This document shows positions 57,138-64,000 of a DNA stretch of 64,000 bases, piece by piece. A program made the translations under genes and the position numbers. The notes below the pieces were generated by a model that saw only the letters and a program-made list of their open reading frames with translations, was not told where the DNA came from and searched no databases. Position 1 is the first letter of the stretch, and each line of letters begins with the position of its first letter. The stretch is from JASJBU01 sp963790775 (GTDB lineage Bacteria > Pseudomonadota > Gammaproteobacteria > Chromatiales > Chromatiaceae). The stretch is from positions 62,001 to 126,000 of the forward strand of contig CAWBPR010000002.1 in NCBI GenBank assembly GCA_963790775.1, in the 5' to 3' direction.

Positions 57138-57268
57138 ATTGAATGTACAATGCTAGACCTGACCCCTTCTGCTTCTGACCCCTTCTGCTTCTCTAGACCT
57201 GACCCCTTCTGCTTTCTCTTCTGCTTCTGCTATTGAATGTACAACGCTAGACCTGACCCCTTATGCTT
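57138..57268. repeat. Right-flank REP array of the RAYT
   Basis: A 37-bp unit starting ATTGAATGTACAA and containing CTAGACCTGACCCC occurs at 57138-57174 and again at 57232-57268 with two differences; a partial copy CTAGACCTGACCCCTTCTGC begins at 57193. They are inverted relative to the left-flank copies. The last copy covers the stop codon of the MocA-like gene. Confidence 0.8.
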
Positions 57269-57851
57269 GATCACTCTGCACCATTCCTTGTATTCTCAGA
57301 TCCTGCGGCGTATCGATATCTATGATAATGCCAGGGTCATCGATATCGATTCTTACGAGGTCATTTACATTCGACATCAAAATATTTCGCGCACCAGTCT
57401 CCCCCTTCAACCCAGATAACTGCGCTCTGAAGCTCCTGGAAAACCCCACCGGGTGGCCCCGGCGCCCATCATAGAAAGGTGCTGTCAGTTGCGCACCCTC
57501 GCGCAGTCGGTTGACGATCTGCTGTGTGGTGGATTCACTGACACAGGGCATATCGGCCGGCAGTAGGCACCAGGCGTGACTCTTTGGCGTCGCCCGGACG
57601 CCGCAGGCGATGGAGTTGCCCATGCCCTGCTCCGCTTCCTGATTGATCACGCAATCGATGCCCGCATCCCGCAGGCGTCGTTGCAGGGCTTCGTCTTGCT
57701 GCCGAACTACCGCGACGATTCGATCGCAAGGTGACAGACTCGCAGCGCTGTGGAGGATGAGCGGACACCCGTTAAAGATATGCAGCAGTTTCTGGCTCCC
57801 GAAACGTCTGCTCTGTCCCGCACCCAGCAGCAGACCGGTGATCTCAGGCAT
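57261..57851 (-). CDS. MocA/MobA-like nucleotidyltransferase (molybdenum cofactor cytidylyltransferase type)
   Basis: 196 residues. NTP-binding motif GLLLGAGQSRRFGSQKLL, metal site LLPADMPCV and GRRGHPVGFSRS are typical of MocA-like enzymes that add CMP to molybdopterin for xanthine-oxidase-type hydroxylases. ATG 57851 overlaps the XdhC stop by 8 bases, so both belong to the hydroxylase operon. The 3' end lies in a REP copy. Confidence 0.85.
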   Translation of the reverse strand: MPEITGLLLGAGQSRRFGSQKLLHIFNGCPLILHSAASLSPCDRIVAVVRQQDEALQRRLRDAGIDCVINQEAEQGMGNSIACGVRATPKSHAWCLLPADMPCVSESTTQQIVNRLREGAQLTAPFYDGRRGHPVGFSRSFRAQLSGLKGETGARNILMSNVNDLVRIDIDDPGIIIDIDTPQDLRIQGMVQSDQA

Positions 57852-58830
57852 GCATGGCCTTGTCCGGGGACTGGACGACTTGCCGGCGGGACTGGATGAG
57901 GTCAGCGGCGATGGCCACCGCAATCTCCGCCGGCGTGTGGCTGCCGATGGGTAATCCCACCGGGCCATGCAGGCGGTTGAGTTGCGCCTGGGTCACACCA
58001 TGCTGCAACAGTCGAGCACAACGCGCCTGCTGGTTTTTCTTCGAGCCCAGGGCGCCGATGTAGTAGGCCTCACTCTGCAAAGCAACGCTCAGCGCCTCAT
58101 CATCCAGCGCCGGGGTATGGGAGAGGGCCAGAATTGCGGTGCGTTCATCGGCCTGCAGGTCGCGCACAGCGCTGACCGGTGAACGGGTGACGAAGGTCGC
58201 GCCCTCGACCTGCCACTGCTGTCCCTCCTGAGGTGCATATTCGGGACGGGGATCGCAGACGGTCACACTGTAATCCAGGGTCAGGGCGAGCTGGGCGACT
58301 CGCCGGGTCAACTCCCCCGCGCCGATCAGCAGGAGACGCCATTGGGGGCCGAAGAGCTTGTTCAGGTTCTCTCCATCGAATTTCAGATCCGCCCCCCATT
58401 CAGCCGGGTGCAGGCTGGTTTCTCCCGTATTCAGGCAGACCCGGCGAATGATCTGCTGATGGGCATCCATCCGCGTCAGGATGATGCGCAGCTGATCCGG
58501 AGCAGTGATGCGTTCCACCAGCAACACGAGGGTTCCGCCACAAGGCAGACCGACCCGCTGGGCCTGTTCCGCCAGCACACCGTACTGCTCCAGCTTCGGC
58601 AGGTCGGTATCGAACTCACCTCGCAGCATACGCTGGACCAGATCATCCTCCACACAGCCGCCGGAAACCGAACCGACAAACTGTCCGTCCGGGTGAATCG
58701 CCATCAAAGAGCCAGGACGGCGGGGAGATGAACCCCAGGTCTCCGCCACCGTCACCAGGACAACCGGCTCACCGGCCTCCAGCCAGTCGAGGGCGGCCTG
58801 CAACACCTCACGATCACTGCTTCGATCCAC
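57844..58830 (-). CDS. XdhC family molybdenum hydroxylase maturation protein
   Basis: 328 residues. XdhC_CoxI domain (EPVVLVTVAETWGSSPRRPG, FVGSVSGGCVEDDL) at the N-terminus and a Rossmann domain (LLIGAGELTRRVAQLA, YIGALGSKKNQ, LPIGSHTPAEIAVAIAADLI) at the C-terminus. XdhC binds the molybdenum cofactor and helps sulfurate and insert it into the large subunit encoded directly upstream. Confidence 0.92.
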   Translation of the reverse strand: MDRSSDREVLQAALDWLEAGEPVVLVTVAETWGSSPRRPGSLMAIHPDGQFVGSVSGGCVEDDLVQRMLRGEFDTDLPKLEQYGVLAEQAQRVGLPCGGTLVLLVERITAPDQLRIILTRMDAHQQIIRRVCLNTGETSLHPAEWGADLKFDGENLNKLFGPQWRLLLIGAGELTRRVAQLALTLDYSVTVCDPRPEYAPQEGQQWQVEGATFVTRSPVSAVRDLQADERTAILALSHTPALDDEALSVALQSEAYYIGALGSKKNQQARCARLLQHGVTQAQLNRLHGPVGLPIGSHTPAEIAVAIAADLIQSRRQVVQSPDKAMHA

Positions 58831-58839
58831 ACCCAGCCC

Positions 58840-60973
58840 CTAGCCGGCCAGACGAATCGGGATCGAGCGCACCGGCTGGCCCGTCAGTTTGAATACCGCG
58901 TTGGCTACCGCCGGAGCAATCGGGGGCACCCCGGGTTCGCCGATGCCGCCGGGGTTCTCGCTGCTCGGCAGGATATGCACATCCACCAGCGGCATCTCAT
59001 CGATGCGCAACAGTTGAAAATCATCGAAGTTGCGCTGCACGGTATGTCCATCCTGGATGGTGATTTCACTCTTCAGGGCGGCGGTCAGACCATACACGAT
59101 GGCGCCTTCCATCTGGGCGCGAATCGAATCGGGGTTGACCACCATCCCGCAGTCCACCGCACAGGTCACCCGATGCACGTGGACCCTGCCCCGCTCGATG
59201 GAGACCTCCGCCACCTGGGCGACGAAACTGCCGAAGGATTCCGCCACTGCGATGCCATGGGCATGCCCCTCGACCAAAGGCTTGCCGTATCCGGCCTGCT
59301 CTGCCGCCAGCTTCAGCACCCCTGCATGACGCGGGTGTCCGGCCATCAGTTCCAACCTCGCCTGCAGCGGGTCCTTGCCGGCCAGAGCAGCCAGTTCATC
59401 GAAGAAACACTCGGTGATGTAGGCGTTCTGGGAGCTGCCCACCGAACGCCAGAAGCCAACCGGAATCCCCGGGTTGACCATGGCGAAGCTGACGCTGAGG
59501 TTGGGGATCGCGTAAGGGATGTTTTTCGCTCCCTCGGTATTCGACCAGTCACTGACGCCCGGCACCAGGCCGCGTTGCTTCTGCCCCATGATCGAGGCGC
59601 CGGCGATGCGGTGTTCCCAGGCGACGATCTTGCCATCGGCATCCACCCCGCCGCGCAGCCGATTATAGGTAGCGGGGCGGAACTTGTCGTAGAGGATGTC
59701 GTCTTCCCGGCTCCAGATCACCTTCACCGGCTTGCCCACAGCGATTGAGCACTCCACCGCATCGATGACGAAATCATCATCCCCGCGGCGTCCGAAGCCG
59801 CCCCCCAGGTAGGTGGTGTGCACCTTGACCTTCTCCTGCGGCAGACCCGTGATTTTCATCGCGGTCGCCTGGCTGCGGCTCTGGTTCTGGGTCGGCAGAT
59901 AGAGATCACAGCCGTCGGCCCGCACGTCGGCGGTGGCGTTCATCGGCTCCATGCAGGCATGGGCCTGATAAGGCACGCTGTAGTCTGCTTTCAATGTCTT
60001 GGCAGAGTTTTTTAAACCTGTTTCGAGATCGCCATCGTTACGTTCCACCACCCCGTCAGATGCAAGCGCCTTGATGAACCCGGCAGTGATGGCCTTGGAA
60101 TCCAGCCCCTGATTCGGGCCCGCGTCCCATTCGATCTGCAATGCATCCCGCCCCTGCTTGGCCGCCCAGAAGTGCTCGGCGATCACCGCCACCCCGGAAG
60201 AGATCTGCTGCACCGCCTTTACACCAGGCAGCGCCAGCGCCGCTTTTGCATCGAATGATTTCACGCTGCCACCGATGGTGGGACAGCGCGCCACACTGGC
60301 AGTCAGCAGACCGGGCAGCTGCACATCGATACCGAAGACCGCCGAGCCATCCACTTTGAGCGGCGTATCCAGACGCGGCATGGGTTTGCCCAACAGCACA
60401 AACTCCTCCGGTTCCTTGAGGAACACATCTGTCGGCACCGGCAGTTTCGCAGCGGCATCCGCCAGCGCCCCGAAGCGCAGGGTTCGGCCGCTCTCCTCAT
60501 GCAGCACGGCGCCGGCTGCTGCCCGGCAATCCGCAGCATCGACCTGCCACTGTTGCGCTGCCGCCTGCACCAGCATCTCCCTGGCAACTGCACCGGCCTT
60601 GCGCAGATGACTCCAGAAACCACGCACTGCGGTGCTGCCCCCCGTCGCCTGACGGCCCATCAACGGGTTGGCATAGGCCATATCCGCCGGGGCGAACTCT
60701 GCCGTCACCTTCGACCAGTCGGCATCCAGCTCCTCGGCAAGGATCATGGCGATCCCGGTCATGATGCCCTGCCCCATCTCGGAGCTGGCCACCTGCAGGG
60801 TCACCCGGTCGTCACTGCCGATACGGATCCAGGCATTGGGATTGAAGCCGTCACTGCCGGCATCCAGTCTCAGTTTTGGAGAGACCCGTGAACGGGAAGC
60901 CCAGCAGCATACCGCCACCGGCCGCTGCGGAGATCTTGATAAAATCGCGCCTTGTCAGCTTATAGGATTGCAT
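58840..60973 (-). CDS. Xanthine dehydrogenase family molybdopterin-binding subunit (IorB-like), Tat signal in a shifted frame
   Basis: About 710 residues if repaired. ATG 60973 (with AAGGAGG before it) begins a Tat signal, TRRDFIKISAAAGGGMLLGF. The frame breaks in AAAA at about 60882-60885; with three A it joins the main frame (KLRLDAGSDGFNPNAWIRIG), which is open to 58840. The main part has the aldehyde-oxidase-like large subunit features: QVASSEMGQGIMTG, YLGGGFGRRGDDDFV, GFWRSVGSSQNAYITECFFDE and GGIGEPGVPPIAPAVANAV with the catalytic Glu. Similar to isoquinoline 1-oxidoreductase beta subunits; periplasmic, substrate unknown. Adjacent to its iron-sulfur subunit. Confidence 0.88.
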
Positions 60974-60974
60974 C

Positions 60975-61448
60975 TCAGACCTCCTTTTCCGGCGTACCAG
61001 TCAGTTCAGCGGCCCGTTTGATCGCCTTGCGGATACGCGGGTAGGTGCCACAGCGGCACAATACATCGCGCATCGCCTCGTCGATGTCCGCATCCGTGGG
61101 TTTGGGATGTTGTTTCAGCAGTGCGCTGGCCGCCAGAATCTGGCCGGACTGACAGTAGCCACACTGCGGCACCTCCGCTTCGATCCAGGCCTGCTGAAGC
61201 GGATGTGAGCGATCCTGGGACAGGCCTTCGATGGTGGTGATCTTGTGATTGACCACCGATGAAACGGGGGTGACGCAACTGTGCACCGGCTTGCCATCCA
61301 CCAGCACCAGACAGGCGCCGCATTGCGCAATGCCGCAACTGTATTTGGTGCCGGTCAGTTTTAAACCGTCACGCAGCGCCCACAGCAGCGGGGTGGCGGG
61401 ATCCATATCGAGTTCGCGGCTTTCGCCGTTGATGCTAAGACGCAACAT
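60975..61448 (-). CDS. (2Fe-2S)-binding subunit of the molybdenum hydroxylase (IorA-like)
   Basis: 157 residues. First cluster CSCGIAQCGACLVLV-type pattern (YSCGIAQCGACLV, then VHSC), second cluster CGYCQSGQI and VLCRCGTYPRI. This is the small electron-transfer subunit that passes electrons from the Mo site to an acceptor such as a cytochrome. No FAD subunit gene is present, fitting the two-subunit IorAB type. First gene of the operon iorA-iorB-xdhC-mocA. Confidence 0.93.
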   Translation of the reverse strand: MLRLSINGESRELDMDPATPLLWALRDGLKLTGTKYSCGIAQCGACLVLVDGKPVHSCVTPVSSVVNHKITTIEGLSQDRSHPLQQAWIEAEVPQCGYCQSGQILAASALLKQHPKPTDADIDEAMRDVLCRCGTYPRIRKAIKRAAELTGTPEKEV

Positions 61449-61615
61449 ACTCTCCTCCGAGTCTCCTGATTATCATTGTTACCCTAATTATATAGACATC
61501 CGGAAGAAGCACAGCAAGAGGTTACCATCAATCACCTAAGCTGGACTGGCAACAGAGGGGGATATAATCTGTTGCAGGACTCAGCTCATTTTTTCTGGCA
61601 GGTATGGAGAAAGTC

Positions 61616-61771
61616 ATGCAAGGACCTGGTTGGTTTATCTTCGGTTTGAGCCTGTTTCTGACAGGCTGTCTGGAAAATGCTCTCGACGGCGCGGGGTCGG
61701 AGAGTTCCCCCGCAGCCAAGGGTTTCTTACTGAATCATGCCTGGGGGGCGCAATGCACAGCATTGAGCTAG
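61616..61771 (+). CDS. Small lipoprotein, hypothetical
   Basis: 51 residues, too short for most gene finders. MQGPGWFIFGLSLFLTGCLE is a signal peptide with lipobox LTGC near residue 18. The remainder (GAGSESSPAAKGFLLNH) is short. A GGAGAA lies before the ATG. Its stop overlaps the next gene start. No family known. Confidence 0.5.
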   Translation: MQGPGWFIFGLSLFLTGCLENALDGAGSESSPAAKGFLLNHAWGAQCTALS

Positions 61772-61944
61772 ACGTGAAGCGCGAGGATGTCTCAGCGGCG
61801 ATCATCCGCCTCGCCTTGAATGCGGAGCAAGCCGCAAGCAATGCGGCAGTCCAAGCCACACACACCGATGACACTTCAACGCTTGCGAAAGAGCAATCGA
61901 ACAAACCGGTAACTGTCAGGTCAAGTCTGAACTACTACAGCTAA
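61753..61944 (+). CDS. Small protein, hypothetical
   Basis: 63 residues from the ATG at 61753 (preceded by GGGGGG): MHSIELDVKREDVSAAIIRL, Ala-rich helix, then TVRSSLNYYS. Soluble. The longer frame to 61630 lies within the lipoprotein gene and is not used. Overlap of 19 bases with the lipoprotein implies coupling. Function unknown. Confidence 0.5.
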   Translation: MHSIELDVKREDVSAAIIRLALNAEQAASNAAVQATHTDDTSTLAKEQSNKPVTVRSSLNYYS

Positions 61945-62067
61945 GTCGAAAGTGCGGCATTCACAGCGGCATCTGCCACATCACCCGGGCGGCTGAAGTC
62001 GGGTCATAATGTGTGTGCCATACCCCGGCGGGGATCAATTACGGTGTCGTGATACTTTGAACGACAA

Positions 62068-63279
62068 TCACTCTTTCTGTTTATTCATGCTCTCTTTAAA
62101 CAGATCACCCAAGGTGCCGAAACCCTGTTTGGGCTTTGTATAGTCAGCCAGGTTCACCTCTGGCTTGGCGCTTTCGTCAGTTGTTTGACGTTTGGTGTCC
62201 AGAGACAGGCCAATGCGGTGTTTGTCCATATCCACACTCAGCACTGTTGCCTGCACCTGATCTCCGACACTCACCACCTCCTGCGGATGAGTGATGCGGC
62301 GGCCTGCTCCCAGCTCGCTGATGTGCACCAGACCATCGACTCCGGGAGCGAGTTCGATGAACGCGCCAAATGGCTGCACCCGGCTCACGGTTCCCTGCAC
62401 CTGGGAGCCTACCGGATAATCATCCAGCGCATCCCGCCAGGGGTCTTTCTCCAGAGCGCGGATCGACAGGGCGATTCTTTCCGGATGCCTGGGATTGTCA
62501 GTCTGCTCGATCTTCAGCACCGACACCTCCACCTGCTGCCCGACTGACAGTACATCCTGCGGATGCTCCACCCGGCCGAAGGCGAGCTCACTGATGTGCA
62601 CCATGCCTTCGACGCCCCCCAGATCGATGAACGCGCCGAACTCCTTGAGTGAACTGACCTTGCCCTGCAGCACGGCGCCCACTTCCAGATGGGCGCGTGT
62701 TTCGATCGCCAGGGCCTGTTGTTCCTCTTCGAGCAGCGCACGGCGCGAAACCACCAGATTGGTGTGCTGGCCACCTTCGAATTTGGTGATGCGGAACGCC
62801 AGCCGCTCACCGACGAAGGTCTCCAGGTCCTCGACATAACTGATATCGATCTGGGAAGCTGGACAAAACGCCCGCGTTCCAGACATCTCCACTTCGAGCC
62901 CGCCTTTGGTGGTCCCGGTAACCAGGCCCTCAACAGGAAGCTGCTCTTCATAGGCCTGCTGCAGCCCTTCAGTCCCATGCATGCGCCGGGCGTGCCGGGC
63001 GCCAAGCAGAAGCGTACCCGTAGCTTCGTCTTTGCCACTGACCAGGATCTCGATGGTATCCCCGACACTGACTGTCAGGTTGCCTTCATCATCGGTCAGC
63101 TCATCCCGCTCGACGATCCCCTCGGTTTTGGCGCCGAGGTCGATAAAAACATGATCATTCTGGATCGACACCACGGTGCCAGTGACTTTGTCACCCGCCT
63201 CGGGTTGCTTTTTTCCCTTGCTGGACTGTTTCTTTTCGAACTCGCCGAACAGCGATGCAAAATCTTCGTTGTCAGTCAT
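62068..63279 (-). CDS. S1 RNA-binding domain protein (four S1 repeats)
   Basis: 403 residues. Four S1 domains at about 29-100 (GTVVSIQNDHVFIDLGAKTEG), 115-183, 200-272 (GKVSSLKEFGAFIDLGGVEG, then MVHISEL) and 287-360 (GTVSRVQPFGAFIELAPGVDG). The second is divergent (FCPASQIDISYVED). It is shorter than ribosomal protein S1 (six domains in E. coli), so it is probably an additional RNA-binding protein rather than RpsA. The C-terminal 40 residues are charged. Confidence 0.9.
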   Translation of the reverse strand: MTDNEDFASLFGEFEKKQSSKGKKQPEAGDKVTGTVVSIQNDHVFIDLGAKTEGIVERDELTDDEGNLTVSVGDTIEILVSGKDEATGTLLLGARHARRMHGTEGLQQAYEEQLPVEGLVTGTTKGGLEVEMSGTRAFCPASQIDISYVEDLETFVGERLAFRITKFEGGQHTNLVVSRRALLEEEQQALAIETRAHLEVGAVLQGKVSSLKEFGAFIDLGGVEGMVHISELAFGRVEHPQDVLSVGQQVEVSVLKIEQTDNPRHPERIALSIRALEKDPWRDALDDYPVGSQVQGTVSRVQPFGAFIELAPGVDGLVHISELGAGRRITHPQEVVSVGDQVQATVLSVDMDKHRIGLSLDTKRQTTDESAKPEVNLADYTKPKQGFGTLGDLFKESMNKQKE

Positions 63280-63715
63280 GCTGCGAATTACCTATGCTGA
63301 AATATCCGCAGATTCTACCATGAGCGGATCTCAATAAACTTTCCTTCTTAGCAAATTTCAACACGACTGGATGCTCCGCTGATACGCTGAAGATCTTTCA
63401 CTACAAAATCTTGTGTTGTCACAGCAGACTCAATATATGGGCAGACAGCGTGACAGGTATCTGTCATCAATCCCTTCACAGCAACCAGGAAAACGCTTGG
63501 TGGGTATCGCTATCATCATTAAGTCTTACCAAGACCCGAGCTGCCTAATCCAAGACCCGTAGGTTGGTTTCAAAGGCTCTCAACCAGGCTTAACGCTATT
63601 CACGATTTACCTTGACCCGACCTTCTATGAGGCCAATAATCGCAGACTGTAGCGCGTTTAAGTACTATTTTTCTGCCTGTTGGCATCGATCACGAATCTG
63701 TTCTGGAGTGTTTTT
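63280..63715. other. Intergenic region between divergent genes
   Basis: About 435 bases containing the promoters of the S1 protein and the DUF4398 lipoprotein. CCAAGACCCG occurs twice (63529-63538 and 63551-63560), a short direct repeat of unknown meaning. No gene seen. Confidence 0.4.
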
Positions 63716-64000
63716 ATGATGACGAGCAAAACCAAGAATCAGCAACAGTGGCTCAAGACGTCTGCGCTGGTGTCCTTGATGGCGGTTTCCGTAGTGGGTT
63801 GCAGCAGCGCCCCCAAACCCGTTGCCGAGCTGTCAGCTGCGAGTACCGCGGTGATGAGCGCTGAAAGCAAGGAAGCCACTCAATATGCACCTGTTTCGAT
63901 GGACCGGGCCAGGGAAAAGCTGAAACAGGCCGAAATGGCCATGCTGAAAGAGGATTATGTCCTGGCAAAGCGGCTGGCTGAAGAGGCCCAGGCCGATGCT
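63716..64000 (+). CDS. DUF4398 domain lipoprotein, 3' partial
   Basis: The frame runs from ATG 63716 (preceded by TGGAG) to the window end. Signal peptide with lipobox VVGCSS, then the DUF4398 block: PVAELSAASTAVMSAE, MDRAREKLKQAEMAMLKEDY, KRLAEEAQADA. Such proteins are periplasmic or outer-membrane lipoproteins, often fused or adjacent to OmpA domains; the continuation is outside the window. Confidence 0.8.
   Translation, partial: MMTSKTKNQQQWLKTSALVSLMAVSVVGCSSAPKPVAELSAASTAVMSAESKEATQYAPVSMDRAREKLKQAEMAMLKEDYVLAKRLAEEAQADA

Overview
The window reads as a chromosomal segment of a gammaproteobacterium of moderate GC content. The gene order mtaD-ubiG-(gph/mupP)-yciK, a PA2779/PA2778 pair, HdfR-type LysR regulators, LemA/TPM proteins and a RoxA (YcfD)-type ribosomal oxygenase all point there. 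RTX and type I secretion genes plus glucosylglycerate genes suggest a marine or sediment, possibly sulfur-oxidising, lineage such as the Chromatiales/Sedimenticola group. That placement is inference. No rRNA, tRNA, CRISPR array or prophage was seen.

Layout. 0-5 kb: a frameshifted roxA, a GNAT acetyltransferase, a conserved hypothetical gene, then a GNAT-C39 peptidase fusion paired with a RimK-family ATP-grasp ligase. 5-14 kb: envelope and ion genes (small secreted protein, MscS, OmpA-like protein, ECF sigma factor, MgtE, a CorC/HlyC-type CBS protein) with two paralogous LysR regulators. 14-22 kb: a DUF481 outer-membrane protein with an acidic secreted partner, then an unusual cluster of N-formylglutamate amidohydrolase-like, DUF1704 ('QEGLA') metallopeptidase-like and two tandem GshB-like ATP-grasp proteins, followed by Ap4A phosphorylase. 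22-26 kb: SdiA-regulated-type protein, DUF2189 protein, D-2-hydroxyacid dehydrogenase. 26-36 kb: a large RTX lipase with a HlyB/HlyD-type exporter, heavily frameshifted. 36-41 kb: PqiA-like protein and a probable glucosylglycerate synthesis and phosphorolysis set. 41-54 kb: housekeeping and envelope genes. 54-57.3 kb: a DUF3050 gene and a RAYT transposase inside a repeat array. 57.3-61.5 kb: a molybdenum hydroxylase operon (small subunit, large subunit, XdhC, MocA-like). 61.5-64 kb: small lipoprotein genes, a four-domain S1 protein and the start of a DUF4398 lipoprotein.

The most interesting biology is the presence of two separate ATP-grasp amidoligase loci. In the second, two colinear 348-residue ATP-grasp proteins sit side by side, one with intact GshB-type motifs and one with its glycine loop and metal ligands replaced. 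This suggests an active/inactive pair serving an undescribed peptide or amino-acid ligation and trimming pathway with the two adjacent hydrolases. Also notable are the RAYT/REP array with a duplicated transposase 3' end, and an intrinsic-terminator hairpin inside the first codons of the PA2778-like gene.

Caution: at least twelve single-base frame changes interrupt otherwise good genes, mostly as +1 changes in short homopolymers. Several may be sequencing errors, so the pseudogene calls are provisional.
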